From NCBI GenBank assembly GCA_019358985.1, contig JAHHIJ010000020.1, forward strand, positions 43,983-107,982: DNA of 64,000 nt, read 5' to 3'. This document shows positions 27,701 through 37,244 of the stretch, in pieces. The translations under genes were made by a program, and so were the position numbers. The DNA comes from Tolypothrix brevis GSE-NOS-MK-07-07A. GTDB lineage: Bacteria > Cyanobacteriota > Cyanobacteriia > Cyanobacteriales > Nostocaceae. Position 1 is the first letter of the stretch; each line of letters opens with the position of its first letter. A model generated the notes under the pieces. It worked only from the letters and a program-made list of their open reading frames with translations. It was not told the origin of the DNA and did not search any database.

Positions 27701-30700
27701 ATGGTGGGGAAGACCAATCAAAATTTCGTCGTTTTTCAGCTTTTATCCAGGTGGAAAGTGCTTGTTGTTGTTGCTCTGGTGAGAAATCGCGCAAGTCTTC
27801 GACATGAAAGGGAGCAGTAACTTGTTGATGAACTAACTGTAGAGGTTCACTAAAGTTAGTCAGATCAAAGGATGTCCGCAGAATAGCATGGCGATCAACA
27901 ACGTATTGTAGAGCTTTTTGAAACAACTGAATATCTAGACGAACTTGCAAATTATAAAGGAAAATATCATGGTACATCGGCTCATCAGGCATGGACTGAC
28001 TGTGGAAAATTACCCCAGCCTGAACTCTAGCCAAAGGATAGGCATCTTCTACATCTTTGGGTAGCTTTTGCCGTTCCGCATCAGAAATCAGGCTAAATGG
28101 CTCTGTTTTGCGAGTTACTAAAGCACTGGGTTCGACAAAGGTAATTTCTTGTGCCAGCGAGTCGATAGTCTGATGCTGGAAAATCTGCGCTAACGAGAAG
28201 CTTAAACCTTTTGCAGTGGCTCTAGCTAGCACTTGAATGCTACGAATCGAATCTCCTCCCAACTCAAAAAAGTTGTCGTGAATGCCCACTTGTTCAATGT
28301 CCAGCACCTCTGCCCAAACCTCTGCGAGTGCCTTTTCGATAGGAGTGCGAGGTGCTACGAAAGCTTTTTCCAATTCAGGTCTGACTTTACCAGGAATTGG
28401 TAAAAACTGCCGATCTACCTTACCATTCGGCGTTAAAGGCAGTGCATCCAGTATGACAAAAGCCGCCGGAATCATGTAATCAGGGAGCTTCTCTAAGAGA
28501 AAGCGACGCAATTCGCTAGTAGTGGGTGCTGGTTGATGATGGGTGACACAATAAGCAACTAATTGCTGATTCCTAGAATCAGCCTGAGAATTAGCTAATT
28601 CTCCCTTGAGTAAGCGACGCAAACCAGTAATTGTTGATGAATTTTCTACGTCAACCAGTGGTGTGAAATCCCGGTTCTGTTCCTTCTTCTCAATTTCTCT
28701 CATCAAAACAACAACTTCCCGCAATGCTGGATGTTGACTCAGTACCGCTTCAATTTCTCCTAGCTCAATCCGGAACCCCCGCAATTTAACTTGATCGTCA
28801 AGTCGTCCCAAATATTCAATGTTGCCATCCCTCAGATAGCGTGCCAAATCCCCAGTTTTGTAAAGACGATCTCCCCCCCTGCTCCCCTGCTCCCCTGCTC
28901 CCCTGCTTTTTTTAAACGGGTTGGCAATGAATTTAATATCTGTTAATTCTGGTTGATGGAGATAACCCCGCGCTAAACCCACACCGCCAATGTGTAGTTC
29001 CCCCGGTACGCCAATAGGCACCGGTTGCAAGTGATTATCTAGCAAATAAATTTGCGTATTGGCAATGGGACGACCAATGGGAACAGTATATTTACTACTC
29101 TCACGCTCACAAGCCCAGAATGTGACATCGATCGCAGCTTCCGTTGGTCCGTACAAATTATGTAAGTCTGCATTCAAACGCGCAAAAAATCGTTCTTGTA
29201 GTTTCAAAGGTAGGGCTTCACCACTACACATCACCTGCCTTAAGCAGTGACAAGTTTCCAGACCAGGTTCCTCAAGAAAAACTTGCAACATGGAAGGAAC
29301 AAAATGCAGCGTAGTGATCTGTTCCTGGGCAATTATCTGAACAAGGTAGGAGCTATCTTGATGACCTCCTGGACGAGCTACCACGCTTACCGCTCCGGTA
29401 GTCAAAGGCCAAAAGAATTCCCAAATGGAAACATCAAAGCTAAAAGGTGTCTTTTGCAACACTTTATCTACTGTTGTCAGTCGATAAGTTTCCTGCATCC
29501 AAGATAGACGATTGCAAATTCCTCTATGGGTGTTCATTACCCCCTTTGGGTTGCCAGTCGAGCCGGAGGTGTAAATCACATAAGCTAAATTATCATCTGT
29601 CACTTGGCTCACTGGATTGTCCACATTTTTACTAGCCCAAATCTCCTGGTTTTTGTCCACTAAGACCACTTGCGCCCCATGTTCAGGCAAAGCTGCAAGG
29701 AATTTCTCTTGAGTCAGCAACACTGAAACCTGGGCATTTTCCACCATGAAAGCCAGACGTTCTTGAGGATAAGAGGGATCTAGAGGAACGTAAGCTCCTC
29801 CGGCTTTGAGAGTCGCCAAGATACTCACCACCATTAAGAGCGATCGCTCTAGGCAAATACCAACTAACACCTCTGCCTCTACTCCCAGAGTTTGCAGATA
29901 ATGCGCTAATTGATTGGCTCGTCGATTCAATTCGACATAAGTGAGTTCTTGTGTTTCAAATACTACCGCCACTAAATCTGGTGTCTGCTCTACCTGTGCC
30001 TCAAATTGTTGATGGAGACAAGGTTTGCTGGCGTAATCTATTTGATTCTGATTCCACTCGACTAATAATTGTTGCTGTTCTAATTCAGTGAGGAGTGGTA
30101 GAAGTGAGACTTGCTGCTGTGAGTCGGCAACAATACCTTCTAGTAAGGTTTGAAAATGACCAGCCATCCGCGCAATAGTGGCAGCATCGAATAAGTCTGT
30201 GTTGTATTGCCAAGAAGCAGATAATGTCTCATCAACCTCAGCCATGATTAAATTGAGGTCAAACTGAGCAATTCGCTGTTCCAGGGCTAAAGACTCTAGT
30301 TCTAGTTCTCCTAATTTTATCCTTGCTCCTGTTTCCCCTAATGCAAAGGCTGCCAAACCTTCTTCATTGAGCAGATGCGCTTTCTGCAAAACAAACATCA
30401 CTTGAAATAATGGTGAACGACTGGCGTCTCGCACTGGTTGTAGTTGCTCAACTAGTCGGGCAAAGGGGTAGTCTTGATGATCAAAAGCATCCAGCACACA
30501 GGAACGTACTTGAATGAGAAACTCGTCAAAGGTGGGATTTTCTGATAAAGGCGATTGCGCGGATGCCAAAGGCGATCGCAATACTACCGGATTGACAAAA
30601 TACCCTACCAATCCTGCTGCATCAGTTCGACTTCTACCTGTCGTGGGGGAACCCACTAGGAAGTCTTTTTGACCTGTGTAGCGATAAAGCAGCACTTGAA

Positions 30701-33560
30701 AGGCTGCTAGCAAGGTCATGTAGAGAGTAACTCCACGTTTGCGGCTGAAGTTTTGTAGCTGTTGAGTTAATTCTGCACTCAGCTGGTAGCTAAAAGAAGC
30801 TCCTTGATAGGTTTGAATGGCTGGACGCGGACGGTCAGTTGGCAAATTTAATACAGGTAATTCTCCTGCCAACTGCTTTTGCCAGTAGCTCCACAGGCGA
30901 TCGCCTTCTGGACTCGCTAGCATTAGAGCCTGTTCTCGCACATAGTCGCTGTACTGCCAGACCAAAGGCGGCAGAGTAACAGGTGTATGATTTTTGTGGG
31001 CTTGGTACAGTTTGCCTAATTCATCTACTAAGACGGTGAGGCTCCAAAAGTCGGCGATGATGTGGTGGACAACAAGTAACAAAATATATTCTGTTGGTGA
31101 GCGAGTCAACAGACTCACCCGCATCAAGGAATCTTGCTCCAAATTGAAGGGATGGTATGCTTCTTTAAAGAGGCGATCGCTCAAAAATTCCTCATCCCAT
31201 GTTGCAGCATCTTCCTGTTGCCAGCAAACTCCTACGTGCTTATGCACTCGCTGCATAGGATGTCCGTCAACATTTGTGAAAGTCGTACCCAGAATTGTAT
31301 GGCGTTCCACTAAACTCTGAAATGCTTGATGCAATGCAGAAATATCAAGCTCGCCATGAATACGCAGAGCATTAGCAATGTTGTAAGCAGGACTCTCTGG
31401 TGCTAACTGGTGTAAAAAGTATAAAGCCTGTTGACCGTAGGAAAGAGGGGACTCAGTGACAGTCTCATTAACTTCGGCTGGAGCGCTTTTTGGGACAGAA
31501 GAAACATTTGTTAACTGAGCAAGTACTGCGGTTACTAGTTGGTTAATACTGGAACCCCCCAGAAAGCTAGTCATCGGTAAGACTACACCCAAGTTAGTTT
31601 CAATGGCGTGCTGGAGTTCTATTGCCATTAACGAATCGAGTCCCACAGTATTTAAGGGTTGCTGTGGATTGACGAGTGAGGGAACTAGTTTGAGAACCTG
31701 AGCTACTTCCTGCTGAAGATAACAAGTTAACTGTAACTGACGCTCTTGCGGCTCTAATGCGAGGACGGCTGCATGAGTCAGGCTGACTGTATTGACTGTA
31801 GTCTTAGATTCTTCTAAAACGCTGCTAGCCAAATTTTCCCAACTTCCTGCCAAAAAACTAGTGCGACAAGCATGGCGCTGAATTTTACCACTAGAAGTTT
31901 TGGGGATACTACCTGGTTTGAGGAGTAACACTGCATAAACTTGCAGTTCATGTTCTTCTACTACTGCTTGACGGATAGCCCCAATAACTTCCTCAGTCGC
32001 CAAATTCCGTAGGAAACTGCGCTTAACTTCTTGAGCAATAACTAATCTCTCTTCACCAGCAACATAAATTGCAAAGGCTGCACCACCACTAGGTTGCAGT
32101 GATGGGTGGCTTTGTTCTACCGACCATTCAATATCTTGCGGGTAATGATTGCGACCCCGAATAATGATCAAATCCTTCAGGCGACCTGTGACAAATAGCT
32201 CTCCTTCGTGCAGAAAGCCCAAGTCTCCTGTCCGCAGAAAAGGCCCGTCTTGAGTATCTTTCAGGTAGGCTCGGAATGTGTAATCTGTTTGCTCTGGCTG
32301 ATTCCAGTAGCCTTGGGTGACGCTAGACCCTGCAACCCAAATTTCACCAACCTCATTAGGCTGGCAAAGGGTTAGAGTCTCAGGATGAACTATGGCAATC
32401 TTTAAATCTTGTAAGGCATGACCACAAGCGACTATGGTCTGTACACCAGTTTCATTTTCACTGGCTGGAACTATTTTATTTTGCAGCAGTGCCGCCGACT
32501 GAACTGGCAATAACACAGGTGGAACTAATTTGCTGCCACCAGTTATAATCAGCGTTGTTTCTGCCATCCCGTAACAAGGATAGAAACTCTCACGCCGGAA
32601 GCCACATTCAGCAAAGGTAGCGGTAAACTGCTCTAGAGTTTCTTTCCGAATCGGTTCAGCGCCGTTAAAAGCAATTTCCCAGCTACTTAAATCCAGGGTG
32701 ACTCGTTGTTCGGGCGTAATTTTGCGAACACACAGGTCATAGGCAAAGTTGGGACCACCGCTAGTTGTTGCTTTATACTGCGAAATCGCCTGTAGCCACC
32801 GCAAGGGCTTTTGCAGAAATGCCACGGGAGACATGAGTATGCACGGTATGCCCAAGTACAAGGGCTGAAGCAGATTCCCGACTAAACCCATGTCATGAAA
32901 AAGGGGCAACCAACCCACGAAAAGGGTATTTTCTGTGTGCTGCATTGCCTGCTTAATTAAAAGTTCGTTATGCAGCAAATTTCCATGACTCACCATTACG
33001 CCTTTAGGTGTACCCGTAGAGCCGGAAGTATACTGCAAAAAGGCAAGGCGATCGCTATTTATAGATGGTTGCTGCCACAAACATGCTAGGTCGGTAGTAA
33101 TGTTATCAGTAGTCAGTAATCGCAAAGTTTGTAAACTCGGATACTGGGCGAATTGCCGCTCAATGTTGGCAAAGACAGTTGTGGTGGTCAGGGCAATTGC
33201 TGCCTGTGCATCTGCCACAACAGCCTGGAGTCGGGACAGGGATTGGTTCGGTCGGGGTGGATAAGCCGGAACTGCAATTACCCCAGCATAGAGACATCCG
33301 AAAAACGCAGCAATGAATTCTAAACCAGGTGGGTAGAGCAGTAGTCCACGCTCTCCACTTTTGACTCCATAACTTTGAAGTAGGGCAGCAATGCTCCGAG
33401 CTTGGCGATGTAGTTCTCCATAAGTCAAATATGATGCTTCTACTTCTCCATCTAGTAGAAAAGAATAAGCCTTTTGCTCAGGTTTCAAAACCGCTCTCCA
33501 ATGGAGAAGTTCAACCAACGAGGTGAATTCCCTCGGTAGCTCGGAAAAGTTTTTGCCCAT
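24705..33560 (-). CDS. NRPS: FAAL-ACP-C-A-PCP-C-A-PCP (loading and first two modules)
   Basis: The 2,951-residue synthetase starts with a fatty acyl-AMP ligase (1-575; YTSGSTGTPKG near 180) and an ACP (GLDSLMAIEL near 641) that load a fatty acid. Module 1 has a C domain (HHIIADF near 835), an A domain (YTSGSTGNPKG near 1334) and a PCP (LGGDSIRSIQ near 1771). Its pocket residues by motif alignment are D-V-W-H-M-S-L-I-D, very near the known serine code. Module 2 has a C domain whose active-site motif reads HTSILDG near 1977 (second His replaced by Thr), an A domain (near 2454) with pocket D-S-A-L-I-A-E-V-W, and a PCP (LGGDSIQSIQ near 2867). GGAG lies 8 bp before the ATG. No epimerase, methyltransferase or hydroxylase domain is seen. 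Confidence 0.93.
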   Translation of the reverse strand: MGKNFSELPREFTSLVELLHWRAVLKPEQKAYSFLLDGEVEASYLTYGELHRQARSIAALLQSYGVKSGERGLLLYPPGLEFIAAFFGCLYAGVIAVPAYPPRPNQSLSRLQAVVADAQAAIALTTTTVFANIERQFAQYPSLQTLRLLTTDNITTDLACLWQQPSINSDRLAFLQYTSGSTGTPKGVMVSHGNLLHNELLIKQAMQHTENTLFVGWLPLFHDMGLVGNLLQPLYLGIPCILMSPVAFLQKPLRWLQAISQYKATTSGGPNFAYDLCVRKITPEQRVTLDLSSWEIAFNGAEPIRKETLEQFTATFAECGFRRESFYPCYGMAETTLIITGGSKLVPPVLLPVQSAALLQNKIVPASENETGVQTIVACGHALQDLKIAIVHPETLTLCQPNEVGEIWVAGSSVTQGYWNQPEQTDYTFRAYLKDTQDGPFLRTGDLGFLHEGELFVTGRLKDLIIIRGRNHYPQDIEWSVEQSHPSLQPSGGAAFAIYVAGEERLVIAQEVKRSFLRNLATEEVIGAIRQAVVEEHELQVYAVLLLKPGSIPKTSSGKIQRHACRTSFLAGSWENLASSVLEESKTTVNTVSLTHAAVLALEPQERQLQLTCYLQQEVAQVLKLVPSLVNPQQPLNTVGLDSLMAIELQHAIETNLGVVLPMTSFLGGSSINQLVTAVLAQLTNVSSVPKSAPAEVNETVTESPLSYGQQALYFLHQLAPESPAYNIANALRIHGELDISALHQAFQSLVERHTILGTTFTNVDGHPMQRVHKHVGVCWQQEDAATWDEEFLSDRLFKEAYHPFNLEQDSLMRVSLLTRSPTEYILLLVVHHIIADFWSLTVLVDELGKLYQAHKNHTPVTLPPLVWQYSDYVREQALMLASPEGDRLWSYWQKQLAGELPVLNLPTDRPRPAIQTYQGASFSYQLSAELTQQLQNFSRKRGVTLYMTLLAAFQVLLYRYTGQKDFLVGSPTTGRSRTDAAGLVGYFVNPVVLRSPLASAQSPLSENPTFDEFLIQVRSCVLDAFDHQDYPFARLVEQLQPVRDASRSPLFQVMFVLQKAHLLNEEGLAAFALGETGARIKLGELELESLALEQRIAQFDLNLIMAEVDETLSASWQYNTDLFDAATIARMAGHFQTLLEGIVADSQQQVSLLPLLTELEQQQLLVEWNQNQIDYASKPCLHQQFEAQVEQTPDLVAVVFETQELTYVELNRRANQLAHYLQTLGVEAEVLVGICLERSLLMVVSILATLKAGGAYVPLDPSYPQERLAFMVENAQVSVLLTQEKFLAALPEHGAQVVLVDKNQEIWASKNVDNPVSQVTDDNLAYVIYTSGSTGNPKGVMNTHRGICNRLSWMQETYRLTTVDKVLQKTPFSFDVSIWEFFWPLTTGAVSVVARPGGHQDSSYLVQIIAQEQITTLHFVPSMLQVFLEEPGLETCHCLRQVMCSGEALPLKLQERFFARLNADLHNLYGPTEAAIDVTFWACERESSKYTVPIGRPIANTQIYLLDNHLQPVPIGVPGELHIGGVGLARGYLHQPELTDIKFIANPFKKSRGAGEQGSRGGDRLYKTGDLARYLRDGNIEYLGRLDDQVKLRGFRIELGEIEAVLSQHPALREVVVLMREIEKKEQNRDFTPLVDVENSSTITGLRRLLKGELANSQADSRNQQLVAYCVTHHQPAPTTSELRRFLLEKLPDYMIPAAFVILDALPLTPNGKVDRQFLPIPGKVRPELEKAFVAPRTPIEKALAEVWAEVLDIEQVGIHDNFFELGGDSIRSIQVLARATAKGLSFSLAQIFQHQTIDSLAQEITFVEPSALVTRKTEPFSLISDAERQKLPKDVEDAYPLARVQAGVIFHSQSMPDEPMYHDIFLYNLQVRLDIQLFQKALQYVVDRHAILRTSFDLTNFSEPLQLVHQQVTAPFHVEDLRDFSPEQQQQALSTWIKAEKRRNFDWSSPPFIRFFIHRLTEQSFYLTFSCHTSILDGWSKACLLTELLHHYYALLNGKSEAIEPAPTIAYRDFVALERSTLASPDSQDFWKQKLADCVTTRIARWVGLHHSTNTPEIGFLDVPISPELSKKLQKLARLAEVPLKNVLLAAHIRVMSLLSGESDVLTGLESNGRLEAADGEKTLGIHLNTVPLRLQLMGGTWLELVQQVFAAERELLPFRRYPYADLHQLVGRQALQPLLETVFNYTNFHVYESLQSLKDLEVLGARGFGETHFTLRSEFNLNHASDCIQLDLECDLTQISHAQLETIGNHFRETLTAMSAQPLARYESQCLLGDRQRQMLLGEWNNTATKYTQDCCIHQHFEAMAAQNPDAIAIAFADEQLSYQQLNHRANALAHYLQRLGVTSDVPVALCVERSLEMIVGILGILKAGGAYVPLDPTYPQENLAFILKDAQVPILLTQARLIADLPTHTAQVVCLDSDWQIIAGERKENPSSTTTLENLAYIIYTSGSTGQPKGVLVTQQNLVHSTFARITYYSEPVTSFLLIPSFAFDSSVASIFWTLCQGGRLVLLRENSQRDIWELAKLIVQHQVSHWLSVPSLYSALLAHTDITGLGSLQTVIVAGESCSTELLERHHQLLPYTSLFNEYGPTEATVWSSVYNCQNHDLNNSVPIGRPIANTQIYLLDSHLQPVPIGVSGEVYIGGLGVARGYLNRPELTTQKFIPNPFKGSRGAGEQGSRGAGEKNSFPCPNPQSPIPSPRLYKTGDLARYLPDGNIEFLGRIDHQVKIRGYRIELTAIEAILLQHPVIREAIATLLEDSGSKRLVAYIVLQQKPAPTTKEFRGFLRQKLPEYMLPSTFVILEELPLTPSGKVDRRRLPAPEQVQSDKEKMAYTAPRTLVEEALATIWSQVLGIEQVGIHNNFLELGGDSIQSIQVAAKAYEAGLKFSINQLFAYPTIAELATVVETISVPQEEVQPIAHFLSTDTPSFKPSDFPEAELTQEELNKLFLNNR
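25462..25556. repeat. Simple tandem repeats inside the module-2 A domain
   Basis: GGGGATT units followed by CCCCTGCT units interrupt the coding sequence between the IPNPF and RLYKTGDL motifs, adding roughly 30 Gly/Ser/Arg/Pro-rich residues without breaking the frame. The homologous site in the NRPS2 A domain has only a short natural linker (SDEPKA). Confidence 0.85.
28871..28909. repeat. Simple tandem repeats inside the module-1 A domain
   Basis: CTCCCCTG units sit at the same structural position (between the A6-like PNPF and A7-like YKTGDL motifs) as the insertion at 25462-25556 and encode a short SRGAGEQGSRGG linker. The frame is kept. Confidence 0.85.
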
Positions 33561-34389
33561 TTATATTACTCCATCTATACAACTATCTATGTGGAGCCAA
33601 ACTGCCTAGTTGTGTTAAGTGCGATCAGCTACGCTGGGCGGTTACGCCCATCGCGTTTAAAGCTTTTATTTATTGAAATAAATATAGCATTTTTATTATG
33701 CCTATAAAACACTTATCAATATGAATATTTTTATTTTAAACTGGAAAAAGCTATGTATAGCAATATTTTCAAGGCATTCTATAGAAATTCATTTCTAAGA
33801 TATAAATAAAAAAACATGAATATGACGACTTGTCGGATTTTGTATAACTTATATAAAGTATATTTATCAGTAGTAACCTGATAGTCTAATTGTGATAAAA
33901 GTAATCTAATGGAGATAAAACTTACAAAGCATTCAAATAAAATAAAAGCTAATTTCAGACACTTCTAGTACCGTGCAGCATAAACACGTCTACCCTTTTC
34001 TAAGGCTAGAGATTGATCGTTTTTTTAAAGGCTAAGAATGGTAAGTTCATTTACGCCAAGCTTTGCTAAGTTCCATTTCAAAGGTAGATGAATACTTAAA
34101 TATAACAATGTTCAATGAATTCATAACCTTTTTACACAAACAATTAGAGTAGCGGATGAAAGAAAGTATTTTCATGTACAGGCTATCCAATTCAAGTCTA
34201 ATAAAATCTCAGTCAAAGCAAATCTTGAGTTATTGATATTGCTATAGAAGTGCTTAATTTTTACCACTTTGATATGTCCAAATTGCTAATTTTTGATATA
34301 ACTGATTGCTTTTAAGATAATTCTGAAAAAAGTGGCTGAGGTTAGTATGGGATTTTTAAAGTGTGGTAATTTATGTGAAAATAACTAAT
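33561..34389. other. Divergent control region between NRPS and TonB receptor genes
   Basis: About 830 AT-rich bases separate the NRPS start from the receptor gene and should hold both promoters. A small palindrome GGGCGGTTACGCCC lies near 33636-33649, close to the NRPS start. No coding sequence is evident. A Fur-like box is listed separately at the receptor side; I did not find an equally good one on the NRPS side. Confidence 0.5.
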
Positions 34390-34409
34390 TAATAAAGATT
34401 CTCAATAAT
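34390..34409 (+). promoter_or_regulatory. Fur-like iron box upstream of TonB receptor gene
   Basis: TAATAAAGATTCTCA matches 11 of 14 defined positions of the 7-1-7 Fur consensus TGAGAATnATTCTCA, and the 19-mer from 34391 matches 13 of 19 of the classical iron box. It lies about 92 bp before the proposed TTG start. In AT-rich DNA such matches arise by chance, so the call rests on both sequence and the iron-uptake context. Confidence 0.5.
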
Positions 34410-34500
34410 TTATTGTAGCACTTGAAAGTAAAAGCGGATTGCGATCGCGTGTAATTAGGTGTGTCTTGTCTTCATCAATATTGTGGTGTGGAGGAAAATT

Positions 34501-37089
34501 TTGAAACTAAGACAGATGATCTATCTAGGGATTGTTGGAGCTATTTGTGTGTTGGGGACTCAGCCTGTAAAAGCCCAGTCAGCAGAACCACCAATCACAA
34601 AGATTCCCCAACTGAGTGATATTCCACGTCCCCACACCAATGTTAAGGACTGGCTAGCGCAGCAGAATCAACAGACTGAAGTCACAGTAGTAACAGGAGT
34701 GCGCCTGAACCGAACTTCTAGCGGATTGGAAATCCTCTTAGAAACTTCTACATCTGACAAGTTACAAACCACCATCAAGAACGAAAACAATAGCTTTATC
34801 GCAGATATCCCTAATGCTCAACTGCAATTAACAGGTGATAGTTCTTTCCGTCAAGACAAGCCTGTTGCAGGAATTAGCGAAGTAATAGTTACTAATGTAG
34901 ATACAAATAGTATCCGAGTGACGGTAACGGGTGAGGGAGGTATCCCAAAAGTCGAGTTAGATGACGGCGATACAGGTTTAATTTTTGTCGTTACGCCAGT
35001 TACATCCTCGACACCACAAGCGCCGGATGCATCTAAACCTAGTAGTGAAACACCGCCAACTCAACCATTGGCTGATGCAAATGAACCGATTGAACTGACA
35101 GTTACAGGGGAGAGCGATACATATTCAGTACCCGATGCTAGCACTGCAACAAGGACAGATACACCACTTAGGGATATTCCCCAATCAATTCAAGTCATTC
35201 CTCGTCAGGTGATTGAAGATCGAAATGTTGTGCGTCTTTCGGAATTGGCGGATAATGTTAGTGGTGTACAACCAGAACGGGGATATGGGGGATTGTCGTC
35301 ATTAGGATTTCGGGTGCGTGGGTTTCTCACCAATTTTGAAACTTTACGCAATGGCTTTCCCGATTATGGTTACTTCAGTCCGCGAGATGTGGCTAATATC
35401 GAGAGGTTGGAAATTCTCAAAGGTCCGGGGGCAGTTCTTTATGGTGGTAGTCCCACACAATATGCAGGTGGAAGTGGTGTGGTGAACACAACTACCAAAA
35501 AACCCCTTGCAGAGCCTTATTACAGCGCCAGTGTAACTTATGGAAGTTACAACTTTTTGCGTCCGACTTTAGATATTAGCGGTCCAGTGACAGATGATAA
35601 ATCAGTGCTGTATCGTTTGAACGTCGCCTATGAAAGTTCTGACAGTTTTCGTGATTTTGTCGAGTATGACAGCTTTTTTATCTCGCCTGTGGTAGAGATA
35701 AAAGTAGGCGATCGCACTAAACTCACCCTTGAATACGAACGCCAAAAATACAACTTTGTTTTTGATAATGGTTTTCCCATCGAGCCAGAAGTTCTCCAAC
35801 TTCCGCGCAGTCGTTTTTTAGGAGAACCCAACTTTGCTAACGGCGAAGCAACATTTAACTCCTTCACATATAACATAGAACACGAATTTAGTAATAACTG
35901 GAAATTTCGCCAAGGATTTAATCTTCTTAATGCTAATTTAAATAACGCCAGACAGGTATCTCCTGGTTCTTTGCGAGACGATAGACAGACATTAGACCGG
36001 ACTTTTTTCGCCTCTGATGAAGAACACGAAAATATCACCCTGCAAAACGAAATTTCTGGTAAGTTTTCTACCGGTTCTATTCGCCATAATGTGCTGTTTG
36101 GAGTAGATTTAGCCCGAAATTTATTTAACTATATTTTTGCCCCAGACTTAGAACTATCAATAAATATTTTTGACCCCCAATATGGTGGAACTCCTACTCC
36201 TGTAGAAAATGGTTCGGCATTTGGGCGGAAAATTGTCTCCGAGAACGTCGGTTTATTCGCCCAGAATTTAATTGAACTTACACCTAATTTCAAGGTTTTA
36301 TTAGGTGGTAGGTTAGACTTTAATGACTACAGCACTGAAGACCGTGTGAGTGATGAAATTCTTAATCAACAATTAAATACTCGATTTTCGCCACGAGTAG
36401 GAATTATATATCAACCAAGTGATGCTACTTCGCTCTACTTCAATTGGTCTAATGGTTTTTCTCCCCAATTTCAAGCCAGAAGTCGAACAGATGAAGAATT
36501 TGAACCGCAAACTAGCCAACAATTTGAAGTGGGGGTAAAACAAAGTTTTCTGGACAATAAACTTTCTGCAACTTTGGCATTTTTTCAAATTACTCGACAG
36601 AATGTATTAACACCAGATCCAGTAGACGATTTATTCAGTATCCAAACCGGAGAACAACGCAGTCGAGGTATTGAATTAGATATTGCAGGTGAAATATCAC
36701 CAGGTTGGAAAGTGATTGTCAACTATGCTTACATTGATGGCGAAGTGACAAAGGATAATCGGATTCCTGTAGGAGACAGATTATTTGGTGTCCCAGAACA
36801 TAGCGCTGGATTGTGGACAACTTATGAACTGCAAGGTGGTAGTTTGCAGGGATTAGGATTTGGCGCTGGGTTGTATTTTGTTGGGGAGCAGGAGGTGGAT
36901 TTACCGAATACGTTTAAACTTCCAAGTTATTTACGAGCCGATGCTTCTATCTTTTATCGGCGGCAAAATTATCGATTTGCGGTCAACTTTAAGAATATTT
37001 CTAATGTTAAATATTATGAGGTGGATGGGTTTAGTATTGACCCGACTGCTCCGTTTACAGTGTTGGGAACAATGTCAGTTGAGTTTTGA
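34501..37089 (+). CDS. TonB-dependent siderophore receptor with AMIN domain
   Basis: An outer-membrane gated barrel for ferric-siderophore import. About 862 residues: a signal peptide ending near VKAQS, a periplasmic AMIN domain at about 40-170 (typical of cyanobacterial receptors), a linker, a plug domain from about 215 (TDTPLRDIPQSIQVIPRQVI; LEILKGPGAVLYGG), and a barrel to the C-terminal Phe (TVLGTMSVEF). The motifs match the FhuA/ferrichrome-type group. I choose TTG at 34501 because GGAGG lies 6 bp upstream and it gives a clean signal peptide; an in-frame GTG at 34459 would add 14 residues. It is divergent from the NRPS genes and heads the uptake genes. Confidence 0.92.
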   Translation: MKLRQMIYLGIVGAICVLGTQPVKAQSAEPPITKIPQLSDIPRPHTNVKDWLAQQNQQTEVTVVTGVRLNRTSSGLEILLETSTSDKLQTTIKNENNSFIADIPNAQLQLTGDSSFRQDKPVAGISEVIVTNVDTNSIRVTVTGEGGIPKVELDDGDTGLIFVVTPVTSSTPQAPDASKPSSETPPTQPLADANEPIELTVTGESDTYSVPDASTATRTDTPLRDIPQSIQVIPRQVIEDRNVVRLSELADNVSGVQPERGYGGLSSLGFRVRGFLTNFETLRNGFPDYGYFSPRDVANIERLEILKGPGAVLYGGSPTQYAGGSGVVNTTTKKPLAEPYYSASVTYGSYNFLRPTLDISGPVTDDKSVLYRLNVAYESSDSFRDFVEYDSFFISPVVEIKVGDRTKLTLEYERQKYNFVFDNGFPIEPEVLQLPRSRFLGEPNFANGEATFNSFTYNIEHEFSNNWKFRQGFNLLNANLNNARQVSPGSLRDDRQTLDRTFFASDEEHENITLQNEISGKFSTGSIRHNVLFGVDLARNLFNYIFAPDLELSINIFDPQYGGTPTPVENGSAFGRKIVSENVGLFAQNLIELTPNFKVLLGGRLDFNDYSTEDRVSDEILNQQLNTRFSPRVGIIYQPSDATSLYFNWSNGFSPQFQARSRTDEEFEPQTSQQFEVGVKQSFLDNKLSATLAFFQITRQNVLTPDPVDDLFSIQTGEQRSRGIELDIAGEISPGWKVIVNYAYIDGEVTKDNRIPVGDRLFGVPEHSAGLWTTYELQGGSLQGLGFGAGLYFVGEQEVDLPNTFKLPSYLRADASIFYRRQNYRFAVNFKNISNVKYYEVDGFSIDPTAPFTVLGTMSVEF

Positions 37090-37144
37090 TTATTAGGTTA
37101 AATTTTTTTAACGCAGAGGAACGCAAAGTTAAGCCATTGCGTTA

Positions 37145-37159
37145 CGCGGGTTACCCGCG
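37145..37159. repeat. Short palindrome CGCGGGTTACCCGCG
   Basis: A 7-bp-stem inverted repeat between receptor and binding-protein genes, within GCGTTACGCGGG... sequence of a repeat type common in cyanobacterial intergenic regions. It may weaken read-through between the two genes. Confidence 0.6.
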
Positions 37160-37244
37160 TTGTAGCAACTGGCGTAGCGCAGAGGTTTCTAAAGTTAATT
37201 CGTTACGATTTTGTTGTCTTAAGAGGATTTGAAGAGGGTTGTGT

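Noticed and set aside
17373..34409. Assignment of the NRPS product to the cyanochelin class of siderophores
   Set aside because: That class needs beta-hydroxyaspartate and its hydroxylase; no such domain or gene is visible here and the first A domain looks serine-specific.
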